Positions 44,281 to 55,730 are shown, numbered from the stretch's first letter. The stretch is 64,000 bases of DNA from Procambarus clarkii (GCF_040958095.1 NC_091195.1:23991123-24055122); one strand, 5' to 3'. Program-made: numbers and translations. The notes: a model not told the origin generated them from the sequence alone.

Positions 44281-44856
44281 CCCAGGCCCATTGCACTAAC
44301 CAATGTTTCCATTTCCAGTGAGGGAGGGAATGATTGTTCTGGGGACCCAACTAATCTCATTCTCAATAATTCTAGTTCTGTGAATGCTGTGGAGGAGGGA
44401 CTGTCCCATTTGCAGATGGCCCAACGTGAAGAGGTGCAGTCGTTGCTTGATGAATTCTCCAGTCTGTTCGGGGAGGTCCCGACCCAGACTGATGCCATTT
44501 GCCATGATGTCGAGTTGACAGACTACACTCCCATTCGCCTTCAACCCTATCGGATGAGTCCAGAAAAGAAGGCCATCGTACGGAAGGAGGTCGACTTCTT
44601 GCTCCAGCACGGCCTCATCCGGCCGAGCCAGGGCTCTTGGTGCTCGCCCTGCCTTTTGGTCCCCAAACCAGACGGCTCCTGGCGATTATGCACCGACTAT
44701 CGGCAGCTCAACAAGGTGACCATTGTGGATGCCTATCCGCTGCCCCTCCTCGAGAACTGCATCGACGAGCTGGGAAACGCCAAATATGTCTCGAAATTCG
44801 ACCTCTCGAGGGGGTATTATCAAATTCCGCTCACTGAACGTGCTAAACAACTAACT
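44281..44856 (+). pseudogene. Gypsy reverse transcriptase, N-terminal part
   Basis: After a linker (LSHLQMAQREEVQSLL) come the RT start motifs LQPYRMSPEKKAIVRKEV, the proline block SWCSPCLLVPKPDGSWRLC, TDYRQLNKVT and the first catalytic Asp in KFDLSRGYYQIPL. Cut at AKQLT by the L2-like LINE. taact is on both sides of that insertion (44,852-44,856 and 46,375-46,379). Confidence 0.85.
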
Positions 44857-46374
44857 AAAAAGCACTAACGATGCACTTATTAGTATGATTAACGTAATTC
44901 ACGCAGCTCTTGATAAAAAGGAGTTTCCTGTTGGGTTATTTGTGGACCTGCGTAAGGCATTTGACACTGTCAACCATCAAAACCTTCTTCTTAAATTACA
45001 TCATTATGGAGTCAGAGGACACTCCCTGCAATACCTCAAATCTTATCTTACTGACAGGCTCCAGTATGTTTCTGTGAATAATACAATTTCTCCCACCCTA
45101 CCCATCAACATTGGTGTTCCTCAGGGCAGCATACTTGGCCCTCTCCTCTTTCTCATCTACATTAATGACCTTCCAAATGCCTCCCAACACCTCAAACCAA
45201 TTCTATTTGCTGACGACACAACCTTCATTTACTCCAGTCCTGACCCCCTTGCTCTAAATGCCACAGTAAATACTGAGCTAGAGAAAGTCCATCTTTGGCT
45301 AACTGCCAACAAACTCACCCTTAACATTGACAAAACGTTTTATATTCTGTTTGGCAATAAATCCTCTAATCAGATAAATCTCAAAATAAACAATACCCAA
45401 ATTTGTAACAAATTAGATGGCAAATTCCTTGGCGTTCTCATCGACCACAAGCTGAATTTCCAGGGTCACATTCTAAATATATCAAAAAAAGTTTCAAAAA
45501 CTGTTGGCATTCTTTCTAAGATCAGATATTATGTACCCCGCCCTGCCCTGGTTACTCTCTATTACTCCCTCATCTATCCATACCTCAACTATGGTATTTG
45601 TGCTTGGGGTTCTACTACCCAAAATCATTTACGTCCTCTCATTACCCAACACAAAGCTGCTATTAGGACAATAACCAACTCTGGCCCCAGACATCTCTCG
45701 GTACCCTTACTCAAATCTCTGAATATGTTAGATATTAAGTCACTGCACATTCTCTCTTGTGTATTATACATATATAAAACGCTGAACTGTAATGCCAATC
45801 CTGACCTCAAAAGCTTCATTGAAGGTTGTAACAGAACCCATGAGCACCACACCAGGAATAAATACAGTTTTGATATTCCTAGAGTACGACTTAATCAAAC
45901 TAGAAATGCTCTACAAATCAAGGGACCCAGAATGTGGAATGACCTTCCCAACCATGTTAAAGACTGTACCTCTCTCAACCAGTTTAAGATAAAAACTAAA
46001 CAATACCTAATAAATTCCCTGTAACCTACCTTACCCCTAAATGTCAACCCATGTCTGTTATTTTATTTTATTATTATTTTTTTTTTTTAATCAACACTGT
46101 TTGTCAACCTATTGTATTTGTGCTGCTTTTTCAGTCATGTTCCCCCTTTTTTTTATCTTTATTTGTATTTGTTTTCAACACTTTTTATTCTTTATGCTCA
46201 ATTAGTATTAAGTTCTAGATATTAATGTTTTTCTTGCCCGAAACGCATTGCGTAATAGTGGCTTTAGGCATTGTATGTACTAGCTCTATCTATATATCAA
46301 TCCATTAATGTAACATCACTTGTATGTATGTACCTTACCTGAATAAACATATTTATTTATTTATTTATTATTTA
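44857..46374 (+). mobile_element. L2-like LINE family A, 5'-truncated, in gypsy RT
   Basis: Precisely bounded by a 5-bp duplication (taact). It holds the RT C-terminal two thirds of ORF2, a ~350-bp 3' UTR with TGCCCGAAACGCATTGCG and an (ATTT)n end. The 5' junction lies at the KKSTNDALIS codons, nearly the same truncation point as the copy at 57,223. Confidence 0.88.
44858..46024 (+). CDS. L2-like LINE ORF2, RT part (5'-truncated, open)
   Basis: Open from the insertion boundary to the TAA at 46,024; the internal ATG at 44,885 is not the true start. RT motifs: LFVDLRKAFDTVNHQ (catalytic Asp), IGVPQGSILGPLLFL, LFADDTTFIY (FADD box) and LGVLIDHKLNF. The C-terminal tail has the YGICAWGSTT and RMWNDLPNHVKD blocks typical of L2/CR1-group LINEs. 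The endonuclease and RT N-terminus are missing, so it is non-autonomous. Confidence 0.85.
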   Translation, partial: KSTNDALISMINVIHAALDKKEFPVGLFVDLRKAFDTVNHQNLLLKLHHYGVRGHSLQYLKSYLTDRLQYVSVNNTISPTLPINIGVPQGSILGPLLFLIYINDLPNASQHLKPILFADDTTFIYSSPDPLALNATVNTELEKVHLWLTANKLTLNIDKTFYILFGNKSSNQINLKINNTQICNKLDGKFLGVLIDHKLNFQGHILNISKKVSKTVGILSKIRYYVPRPALVTLYYSLIYPYLNYGICAWGSTTQNHLRPLITQHKAAIRTITNSGPRHLSVPLLKSLNMLDIKSLHILSCVLYIYKTLNCNANPDLKSFIEGCNRTHEHHTRNKYSFDIPRVRLNQTRNALQIKGPRMWNDLPNHVKDCTSLNQFKIKTKQYLINSL

Positions 46375-46555
46375 TAACTGCGTTCGTGTTACCTGAGGGT
46401 GTTTTTGAGTATCAAGTGTTACCGTTCGGCTTGCGTAATGCCCCCTGCCACGTTCCAGAGACTCATGAACTCTCTGCTCGCTAAGGTGCCAAATTGTCGG
46501 GCGTATTTAGATGATTTCGTGCTCTTTGACAGTAATTGGGCTGACCACTGTTACG
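46375..46555 (+). pseudogene. Gypsy RT, central part with YLDD box
   Basis: Continues AKQL-TAFVLPEGVFEYQV after the LINE, through GLRNAPATFQRLMN (with a frame slip near 46,415-46,440) to AYLDDFVLFDSNWADH. YLDD is the RT catalytic pair. Cut at gttacg by the next insertion. Confidence 0.82.
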
Positions 46556-48515
46556 GTGCCCTCTCCTATTTCTTTCGTTTGCCGGCTTAAAGAGTCATAT
46601 CAGCTCTCCCTACTGATTCTCTGAGGTTCAGGGAGTCTATTGATATATGTGGCGACCGGACCGGTTGCCAGTTAAGGGAGAAAGTTACATTATAAGTTGT
46701 AAGTAAGGGGAAATTGGCGCCCTGATATAAAATGAAAGAGTATCCCCTAATGTAGATATGACGTTTTGGAAGGGACACTAGCCGATCACGGATTGGCCGA
46801 CTTAGGTTGCGGGCGACCAATCAGGGCCCGCCATGACGTCACCGAGTGCCCCGGGCGGTGCCAACGTCAGAGTTGACCTGACCTTGGAAGCGAGAGGACG
46901 CACCTCGGTCGGCTCTCAAGGATTTGAGGCTCTACAAGCCTTTCTTAGTGAATTAGAGCTGGCTATCGCAGCCCATCTCACGTATTGGAGACCCCGCGCT
47001 TCTGGGAAGCAAAAAGGAACCAAGTTTATTGAGCAAAAGAGTGCCAAACTTGGAAAATATTCAGCGACGACGCTGGGCGGCTACGCTGGACGTTGAGGGC
47101 CTGGAGAGGTGTGGCGGGCAAGCCTAGCTGTGACCGGGTCACATCCACTGAGGGTTTTGGAAGGACAACACCGTTCCTAGGACAAGGAGCAACGCCTTGT
47201 GGAAGGGGCGAGTGTGGGAAAATAGTAATTAGCTCAGTGCCCATCGATGAACCAGTGTTGGGGTAGCTGAATCTCAGGGATTGGAACGGCGACGACGGGA
47301 AGGTTCCACGACACCTGAGGACCTGTGAAACGTTCCTGGATCGTCAAGGATCGACTCGGGAAGTGTGGGAACCTCACACCATCGAGGGACAGGCGTCGTG
47401 AGCCAGGAATGTAAGGTAGATCATTTTCCCTCCCATTACCCCTTGTGTGAGTAGGCTAGTTAGGCCACAATATTTACTTATGCATGTGGCAATAGGACAT
47501 TAATACTTTAGTAGTAGAATAGGCTGCAAGGCAGCTTGTGTCCAGGACTGTCAGAGGGGACATTGTGTATGGATGGCAGGACAGTGAAGAAGAGACGCTG
47601 ACGTGGTGAAGAGGCCCTCCTGTGAGAGAGTGTGGGACTCCTGTCTTTCTGCCCAGTTGAAAGAGTGTTGGAGATCGTGGAAGAAAAGGCTGACGATCTC
47701 CAGACTTATTATCCTTATTTTCATATTCATGTATTACTTGCGATTGTATGTGTGTTCATGTAATTTGCATCAGTAAATTCACACATTTTATCATTGTGTT
47801 TAAGTGTGCCTCCATTTATAATATTTATCTATGAGCATACACGAAGGTTATCATAGTACCACCTAGGGAACACTACGTTCTCTATAGAAGTTCTTATTGC
47901 CTGGAGAGTGGTAAAGACAGCACGGACCTATATAAAAGTGTTCCCTTAGCCATCCGATCAGTATCAGTGCCTGAATGGTGGCAACTAGTAACGTAGTGGC
48001 TAGAGAGAGGTAAAGCCACACAGACTTTCCTGCGAGAGTACCCTGGGCCGACAGTCTAGTAGCAGATCTATGGGAGTAGCAATCTTCTGGCTACAAACAA
48101 TATATAATACACCCACTGAACTGCATTGCTGGGGTGCAGATATAATAACCCAGCTGGCGACCTTGTTAAGAAGAAGATAGAGAAGACAGGCGGGAAAGGA
48201 GTTCCTGCAACCTTTTTGCCTGGCAGGCAAGACTCAGGGAGGTTATTGTTATAAGGTAAGCCTGAGTCTTCCTTCACTCCTCCACAGGTCTAGGCCAGAA
48301 CTGTTAACAGTAGTTTCCCCGTGAATCAGTGGCACCCCTTTTGTGGTGGAAGCAAAGACCTGCGGAGGTGGGCATTGTTGGTCCTCTCCTGTGTGACCAA
48401 GGAGACTCCGGTGAATCCCGGGAGTCGGAGGGGCTGAGAATTCGGCCTATTGAGCCCCCAGCAGCTGAGTGCTAGCAGAGCCCCGGCCCACCCCCACGTG
48501 ACACCACATAGCTAG
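46556..48515. mobile_element. Unclassified 1.96-kb insertion in gypsy RT
   Basis: The gypsy RT stops at ADHC and resumes in HLRQLFAILKK, with gttacg at 46,550-46,555 and 48,516-48,521, so the segment is an insertion with a ~6-bp duplication. Inside, 46,648-48,508 has TGTGG...CCACA ends and a tatataaaag at ~47,929, as in a long LTR. The ~90 bp before it reads like the end of a coding region in mixed frames. No domain is recognisable; a small frame at 46,833-47,096 has no known motif. Strand and class are undetermined. Confidence 0.55.
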
Positions 48516-49267
48516 GTTACGCCAGTTGTTCGCAATCTTGAAAAAGGCAAATCTTACCTTAAATGCAAAAAAGTGTCATTTTGGCCAAGGCACATTGACG
48601 TACCTCGGTTATGAAGTGGGCCAAGGAAAAGTGTTACCTCGGCAAGATAAAATCAGTGCCATTCTGGAGTATCCAGTGCTAAAGTCTAAAAAGGACGTTC
48701 AAAGATTTATCGGTATGTGTGTGTACTATCGACGCTTTTGTCAGAACTTTTCCAGTGTTGCCACTCCTCTCACAGACTTGCTGCAGAAGGCCGTTAAATT
48801 AAAGTGGTCATCAGACTGTGCAGAGGCATTTAAAAATTTGAAATTGATTTTAGCGTCCGCCCCAGTGCTTGCTAGTCCAAGGTTCGACCGACCATTTAAA
48901 ATTCATGTTGACGCGTCTGACTCGGGTGCTGGTGCAGTGTTGTTACAAACTGGGGATGATCAGATGGAACACCCAGTATATTATTACTCTGTGAAATTTG
49001 ACAAGGCGGAACGCAATTATTCAGTGGTAGAAAAAGAGGCGTTGGCGCTAGTGTTAACATGTAAAAAGTTCGAAGTTTACCTCACAGGTAATATAGTGGA
49101 AGTGTACACGGACCATAACCCACTGGTCTTCCTCACTCAGATGAAGGGGGAAGAATAAACGCATCCTCAGATGGGCATTGTACCTACAGGACTTCCATCT
49201 TTCCATTACCCACCTACCGGGCAGGCTCAACGTGATAGCCGACGCTCTGTCCCGGTTGCCTGAATAA
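48516..49267 (+). pseudogene. Gypsy RT C-terminus and RNase H
   Basis: RT thumb/connection KKCHFGQGTLTYLGYEVG and DVQRFIGMCVYYRRF are followed by the RNase H domain. The latter has HVDASDSGAGAVLLQ (catalytic Asp), EKEALALVLTCKKFEVYL (Glu) and YTDHNPLVFL (Asp). A +1 frameshift near 49,153 (MKGEE then NKRILRW) precedes LNVIADALSRLP and the stop at 49,265-49,267. The polyprotein ends here, with no integrase downstream, which confirms the unusual order. Confidence 0.87.
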
Positions 49268-49566
49268 CATTCATCTGAGCCACAGGAAGCCTTTTACCAA
49301 CTGTCATGCTTTAGTTATTTTTTTTAGGTTCTCCTGTGATATTAAATATTCCGTGTCCAAATTATTTACTTCCCTGTTGTTGTTTTTTGTGTGTGTGTTT
49401 TTTTTTCCAGAAAATTCCTTTGTGCTTTTCTTGCAGAGAAATTGTTGGTTTTGATTGATTTTTTTTTGTCTTAGATTTTCCTTTTTATTTTCTCTATACT
49501 CTTACAAAAAAAATATGACTACTATTCTAGTAGTCACATTTTTTTTTTCTCTGAAGGGGGAAGGAG
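49268..49566 (+). other. Gypsy 3' non-coding region with polypurine tract
   Basis: T-rich non-coding sequence followed by ctgaagggggaaggag (49,551-49,566), a polypurine tract immediately before a TGTT LTR start. No gene is seen. Confidence 0.7.
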
Positions 49567-49698
49567 TGTTACGACCCTGGGTTCTTCAGTGGAAACCAGA
49601 GGTCAAAATTGAGTTATTAAACTTTCCTATAGTATAGTTGAACGCATCACGAGCTGAAATTGTTTGTATCTTCCCTGCCAGACGTAAGACTATTCTTG
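49567..49698 (+). mobile_element. 3' LTR of gypsy element, first ~130 bp
   Basis: Starts TGTTACGACCC after the polypurine tract and is cut by the (TTTA)n end of an L2-like LINE at about 49,699. The rest is not found, so the LTR length is unknown. Confidence 0.65.
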
Positions 49699-50436
49699 TT
49701 TATTTATTTATTTATTTATTTATTTATGCATATACAAGAATGTACATAAGGAATGTGAGGATACAAATATGGTAATTACAGTCTTGTAAAGCCATTAGCA
49801 CGCGCAGCGTTTCGGGCAGGTCCTTAATCTAAGAAAATTTTAAGGAGGTAAATACTTGCAAAATTAATAGACAAAAAAATGATAACAGTTACATGAAATG
49901 AAAAAAAGAAGACGAGAGAAAATTGTAGGTACAGTATATTAAAGCACATAGGTAGCTAAGATTGATTGCAATGACAGCTTGAATGGTAGTTGACAAAAAT
50001 TGGTAGGCACAATACAGCAGAAACAATATAAGATTGATTGCAATGACAGCTTGAATGGTAGTTGACAAAAATTGGTAGTCACAATACAGCATATGGCTAG
50101 CACATAAAAGAAGACAGCAATGAACACAATGATAAGGTTGTTTGATATTACATAAAAATTAGGAGATTGGGTAACACTAGGTTAACACTAGGATTGCCTC
50201 CTTTATGGACTGGCGTTACTCTTGCTTTTTTGAGGATATCAGGGAAGGTGTGACACTCTATAGATTTGTTGAACAGTAGTGCTATGGGTGGGGCAAGGGC
50301 ATGGGAGGCTCTCTTGTACACAATGGACGGAATTTCACAGGTGTTCCCTGCCTTGGTTTTTAGAGAGTGTATGATGGACACAACATCTGCCGGGCTGATT
50401 GGTGAAAGGAGAAGAGAGTTTGGATAGCTGGAGTTT
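49699..50436 (-). mobile_element. L2-like LINE family B, internally deleted copy
   Basis: The 3' end is at an (ATTT)n tract (49,700-49,725), followed by the family-B tail (GGACCTGCCCGAAACGC in minus sense) and UTR. It then joins an RT N-terminal fragment (HSLKTKAGNTCEIPSIVYK...ILKKARVTPVHKGG, 50,180-50,400), so most of the RT is deleted. A ~63-bp segment is tandemly doubled at about 49,968-50,093. Confidence 0.8.
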
Positions 50437-50437
50437 G

Positions 50438-50441
<4 letters not shown>

Positions 50442-50526
<85 letters not shown>
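50442..50526. repeat. (TA)n microsatellite
   Basis: About 42 TA units without interruption until tttatat. It adjoins the 5' end of the family-B LINE fragment. Confidence 0.97.
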
Positions 50527-50532
<6 letters not shown>

Positions 50533-50544
50533 GTACACGTATGT

Positions 50545-50805
50545 TAGTTAGTTTAGTTCATTTATTATGCACCCCATACCCATCTTGTGGGCGGTAGTGG
50601 AAAGGGTTACAGAGGCACATAATGGGCTCAGGGACTGAACCCCACAATTCATTTAGCTAAGCAAGTTACAATCTTGATGAGCTAGTTACAAAATTCAATA
50701 TAAGTCGTCACATCAACAATGGGTTCGAGATCGACCTCAAGTACAGGTTCTAAATTAAGCAACTGATATATGTGGAGAGCTAGTGTCAAAATTTATATGT
50801 TTGTC
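50545..50805 (-). mobile_element. Unclassified retroposon 3' end ('ggggtgcataat' tail)
   Basis: In minus sense it ends ATGGGTATGGGGTGCATAATAAATG. The same 3' end occurs on the plus strand at 56,505-56,605, and a remnant (atggggtgcaaaataaac) is at 56,850. The parent family cannot be named from sequence alone. Confidence 0.6.
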
Positions 50806-50812
50806 CTGCACA

Positions 50813-51005
50813 CCGCCCCCCCCCCCCATCCAGTGGGCAGCGGTGGATAGGTTACACCGCCCCCCATCCAGTGGGCAGCGGTGGATAGGTTACACCGCCC
50901 CCCATCCAGTGGGCATCGGAGGATAGGTTACACCGCCCCCCATCTAGTGGGCAGCGGTGGATAGGTTACACCGCCCCCCATCCAGTGGGCAGCGGTGGAG
51001 AGGTT
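50813..51005. repeat. 38-bp minisatellite
   Basis: Five units built on CCGCCCCCCATCCAGTGGGC and agcggtggataggttaca, with few differences (ctagtgg, catcggagg, gagagg). It may derive from the gggcggtagtgg/ggttaca part of the neighbouring retroposon tail, which is similar. Confidence 0.92.
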
Positions 51006-51578
51006 ACAATCTATTTATTTATTTATTTATTTAAATATATACAAGAAGGTACATTGGGTTTGTGACAATACATTGGATAGTACAGTATTTACATTCTTGT
51101 AAAGCCACTAGTACGCACAGCGTTTCGGGCAGGTCCTTAATCTAGCAGATAATTTTAAGTAGGTAATTTCAATCAGAATTGATAAATGATAAAGATACAT
51201 TACAAGAGAAAACTGAGATGAGAGAGATAAGTAGGTATATTAAAGCACATTGTTATATTAAAGCTCTGATTAATTACATTGACAGCTTGATAAGTAATTT
51301 AAACAAGGTTAATAGACACCATACAGCAGATTGACAGCACATATAAGACAGCAATGATCACAATGGTAAACATGTTCAGATTGGGTACATAAAGATTGGG
51401 AGACTGGGTAGCAAAAGATACAGATAAACAAGATTTATAAGCACCATACAACAGATTGGCAGCACATATAAGAAAACAGCAATGATCACAATGGTAAAGA
51501 TGTTCAAATTGGGAACATAAAGGTTGGGAGATTGGGTAGCAATTGATACAGTGCAATTTTAAGGCAAAAAGTGAAGAA

Positions 51579-54521
51579 CTATGAAGATGAAATTAGGTAC
51601 TTTTTAGTATTGATTTTGAATGATGTAAAAGTTGGACAGCTTTTCAATTCAGTAGGGAGTGAGTTCCATAAACTGGGTCCCTTTATTTGCATAGAGTGTT
51701 TACACAGATTAAGTTTAACTCTGGGGATATCAAAGAGATATTTATTTCTGATGTGGTGATAATGGGTCCTATTACATCTGTCCAAGAAGAGTTTCAGACA
51801 AGGATTTGCATTTAAGAACAGGGTTTTGTAAATGTAGTTGACACAAGAGAATTTGTGGAGTGAGATTATGTTTAGCATGTTTAGGGAGTTAAACAAGGGG
51901 GCTGTGTGTTGTCTGAAAGCAGAATTTGATATTATTCTGATAGCAGATTTTTGCTGGGTGATGATGGACTTGAGGTGGTTTGCAGTGGTTGAACCCCATG
52001 CACAGATACCATAGTTGAGATAGGGATAGATTAGTGCATAATATAGAGAGATGAGAACAGAGTTAGGAACATAATATCTGATTTTGGAGAGTATACCAAC
52101 TGTTTTAGAGACTTTCTTAGTTATGTGTTGTATGTGGGTACTGAAGTTGAGTCTCTTGTCTAGGAATATGCCAAGAAACTTTCCATCATTTTTATTGCTA
52201 ATGTTTACATTGTCAATCTGAAGCTGAATTGCATTTGTAGATTTGCTTCCAAATAGGATGTAGTAGGTCTTTTCTATGTTAAGTGTTAGTTTGTTGGTTG
52301 ACATCCATAAGTGGACTTTTTTTAGTTCATTATTAACAACACCATTTAGTGTATGTGGGTTGGGGTTGGAGTAGATGAGGGTAGTATCATCAGCAAACAA
52401 AATAGGTTTCAGAATGTTAGAGACATTAGGCAGATCATTAATGTATATAAGAAAAAAAAGAGGTCCCAAGATGCTGCCCTGTGGCACTCCAACAGTTATT
52501 GGTAGAATGGGAGAGATTATATTATTGATGGCTACACATTGGTGTCTATCACTAAGATAGGATTGGATATAGTCCAGTGCATGGCCTCGGATTCCATAAT
52601 GATGGAGTTTACTTAAGAGGTAATCGTGATTAACAGTATCAAAGGCCTTTCTCAGGTCAATGAAGAGTCCAATTGGAAACTCATTTTTGTCAAGAGCTGA
52701 GTAAATTATATCAAGGAGACTAATAATTGCATCGTTGGTACTCTTTTGAGAGTGGAATCCAAACTGACAGGGGCTAAGAATGTCGAATTTTACGAGAGAG
52801 GAGTAGAGCTGTTTGTAGATAATTTTTTCAAATATTTTTGATAGTATAGGTAGGTTCGATATTGGTCTATAGTTGTTTATGTCTGACGGATTACCTCCTT
52901 TATGAACTGGCGTTACTCTTGCTTTTTTAAGGATATCAGGGAAGGTATGACACTCAAGGGATTTGTTGAACAGCAGAGCTATAGGTGGCGCAAGGGCATG
53001 GGAGGCGCTCTTGTATACAATGGATGGGATTTCACTGATGTTCCCAGCTTTGGTTTTTAGTGAGTGTATGATGGACACAACATCTGACGGGCTGACTGGT
53101 GAGAGGAGAAGAGAGTTTGGATAGCTGCCTGAGAGATATGTGTTGATATGTGTCTGAGTCTGTGGGATTTTACTTGCAAGGTTAGCACCAATCGATGAAA
53201 AGAAGCTATTAAATTCATTCGCCATTTCTAAGTCAGATGACAGTGTAAGGCCATCCTTAGAGAGTGTTATCTGGTTGTGGGAGTGTTGTTTAGTTCCCAG
53301 GATGTTAGAGATGGTATTCCATGTGCTTTTCATGTTGCCTTTTGCTTCTTTGAATCTAGTCTCATAATATGAAAGTTTTGCTTTTCTTATGATACTGGTA
53401 AGCACTGACGAGTACCTTTTAACTACTTCCATTGAAACTAGGCCACTCCTAAATTTCTTTTCGTATTCATGTTTTTTGTTGATTGATTTAATTATGCCAC
53501 TTGTGAGCCACGGGTTATTTTTTCTTTTATCAGTTACTTGTTTGGTAAGGAGGGGACAGTGAGTGTTGTAGAGGCTTAGAGTTTTGGAGAGAAAGAGGTT
53601 AGTTGATGAGTTTATATCCTGTGAATTATTAAATTCAGATTCTCAGTTAATATTGTGGAGTGCATTAGAGAGATTGCCTAAAGCTGATTCACTATGTAGC
53701 CTGAATGAAAGTTTTTTGGTTTCTGGTGGTGATGTGTCAATGTTTGCTATGAGGAAAGTAGGATAGTGGTCAGTTGTTCTGTCATAAATTACCCCAGATG
53801 TAAGGGGAGCTGTTATATTAGTCCATAGGTGATCCAGGGTAGTGGCAGATGTTTGAGTGACTCGGGTGGGCTTGGTGATTGTGGGGATTAGCATACAGGA
53901 GTGCATGCTGTTACGGAAATAGTCAACTTGAGGGTTGTTTTGAAGACCCAGGTCAATATTGAAATCACCTCCCAGAATGATGTGATTTTTGTTGAGATTG
54001 TTATTTATGATAAGATTCCTTACATTGTCAGAGAATAAAGCTATGTTGGTATTAGGAAATCTATAAATGGCACCGATTATCAGGGAGGATTTAAGGGATT
54101 TACTGGAGAACTTGGCAAAGGTATATTCACAATAGTCGTCTCTATCATTAATGACACTATTGCAAGTGAAGGTATCTTTGTAATATATTGCTGTACCGCC
54201 ACCTTTTTTATTAGGCCTGCAGTTATGAATGGCTTTATAACCAGCTAAATTGTAGAGTTGGGTATTGTCATTACTTGGCCAAGTTTCTGTTAAAATGATG
54301 AAAGATAATTTAGTACCTAGTGCTGTAAGAAGTGCATTTATATCATCAAAATGTTTACCAAGTGACCTAACATTTTGGTTGTAAACTGATAAGCAGGTGC
54401 TATTTAGGAGTTTGTTTTTTGCAAGATTTGCTGTGTAATACCTGCAATAATGATGATCAATGTGCTGATTTGTGTGGATATGGGACAGAAGATTTCGATC
54501 TGGATCAATATCGGTAAGCAT
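51579..54521 (-). pseudogene. L2-like LINE ORF2 with one in-frame stop
   Basis: A single reading frame of 980 codons from the ATG at 54,521, broken only by TGA at 53,643-53,645 (codon 293). The N-terminal APE endonuclease has VYNQNVRSL, ILTETWPSND, AIYRFPN, GGDFNIDLG and a TDHYPTF block. The RT has NNYRPISNLPILSKIFEK, LFIDLRKAFDTVNHD, VGVPQGSILGPL and LFADDTTLIY. The C-terminal block GICAWGSTTANHL resembles family A. One nonsense change separates it from an intact ORF, so it is a fairly young copy. Confidence 0.88.
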
Positions 54522-55209
54522 ATAGATAAGATAATGTCACGATACAATAAGATAAGCAATTTCAGGAAAAGATGAAAACTAAATCTGCTGTAAAATAGAA
54601 AGTAATTATAGCAAAACACAACAATATAATAATATAACAATACAATAAGAGCTTACAAAGTATTGAGTCTGCTAAAATTAGAGAATAATTATGGCAAAAC
54701 ACAACAATAAATGCAAGTAGACAAAAGAGTTGAAACAATTAGAGGTAGAATAAAGGTCACTAGATAGCCATGGAGGATACACAAGTTTGGTGGAGAGAAC
54801 AAAAAAATCAGTAGAGACTGTCAAGATGAATATATAAAAAAAAATTGATAAATGATAATTGTAAAGTAAAATAATCTTAAAGATAATAAATTTTAATTAG
54901 CTTAGTTTTAACCTATAATTAGAATGAACTTAATTAAAAGAACAAAATGAGATCAATAATTGATTTCAATAAATGACATAGATCAATACAATTAAATTTA
55001 CAATTTAAATGGAATAGGGTAAGATTAGATTTAAGAGTAAAATTTTACAATGAAACTGAGGTAGATGTTTGCATAAGTGCATGGAGACTTGATGGATTAT
55101 TTAGGAAATTATATGAATGAGAGAACATTAGGTAAATGGTAAGGCAGAGACAGCACCTTAGACAAAGTTAGATTAAGTTAGGTTAGGCTCAGGCACTGAA
55201 AGAGTTATT
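54522..55209 (-). other. AT-rich spacer between L2-like ORF1 and ORF2
   Basis: About 690 bp, very AT-rich, without ORFs or recognisable motifs, lying between the ORF1 stop and the ORF2 start of the family-B LINE. Confidence 0.6.
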
Positions 55210-55730
55210 TTAAGTACTGGCATTGGTCGGGTTCAGGTTTTCAGATATACCACAATCACTAAGGAAGGCCAGTAGTTGTTGGTCACATTTTATTTCATAT
55301 CTTTTTCCTGTACTTTCCTTCTTCGCAAAAATCGTTCCATTCCTAGTGTAGCACTGCTTGATAAGGCCAGGGTTTTGTTTGCGAATTTGACGCAGCCTGT
55401 AGAGGAGGGATCCACGCTGCTTTGTAAGACACTCATTTATATAGAGGTTGATTTTATACTTAGCAGCTGATTGTATGAGGTCAAACTTCACAGAGGGATT
55501 TGCAAGTTTGATGAGCATTCTCCTGCTGCTACGGGGACTGTTTTTATCGATCCTGATAGCTGATTTGATTTCAACATTGACTCTGATCTTTGAATTAATT
55601 AGGGTGTGGGCTATGTTACAACAATTCTCACCTTGTTGTTCATCAGGTAGATCAGTAGAGCTAATTATCAGGGAGTCATGAAGTTGTTGTTGCTCTTGGT
55701 CATCTTCGGCAGCCGCCTGTTTAGTTACTA
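55210..55730 (-). CDS. L2-like LINE ORF1, C-terminal part (5'-truncated)
   Basis: The frame is open from the left boundary of the element (about 55,730) to the stop at 55,210; the Met at 55,518 is internal. It contains INSKIRVNVEIKSAIRID, MLIKLANPSVKFDLIQSA, YINECLTKQRGSLLYRLRQ and a short CYTRNGTIFAKK block. This pattern resembles the nucleic-acid-binding ORF1 proteins of several LINE clades (an RRM-like fold followed by a basic tail). No zinc knuckle is in the retained part. Confidence 0.65.

Larger units (their letters stand above)
40604..49566 (+). mobile_element. Ty3/gypsy retrotransposon, Gmr1-like order (gag-PR-IN-RT-RH), decayed
   Basis: The internal part of a Ty3/gypsy element. Domain order on the plus strand is gag (40,875), protease (~42,050-42,400), integrase (43,150-44,280), RT (44,400-48,800), RNase H (48,890-49,267), then the polypurine tract and LTR. 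Integrase before RT is the Ty1/copia order, known in gypsy-type elements from the Gmr1 group. Three foreign insertions, several frameshifts and in-frame stops make it inactive. RT sequence (YRMSPEKKAIVRKEV, KFDLSRGYYQIP) is clearly gypsy-type, not copia-type. Confidence 0.85.
51009..55730 (-). mobile_element. L2-like LINE family B, nearly full length
   Basis: From the (ATTT)n 3' end (51,012-51,034) through a ~540-bp 3' UTR, ORF2 (54,521 down to 51,579), a ~690-bp AT-rich spacer and the C-terminal half of ORF1 (55,210-55,730). The 5' end is truncated in ORF1, where it meets an I-group LINE remnant. The 3' tail carries GGACCTGCCCGAAACGC and TACTAGTGGCTTTACAAG, shared with the SINE. Confidence 0.87.
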
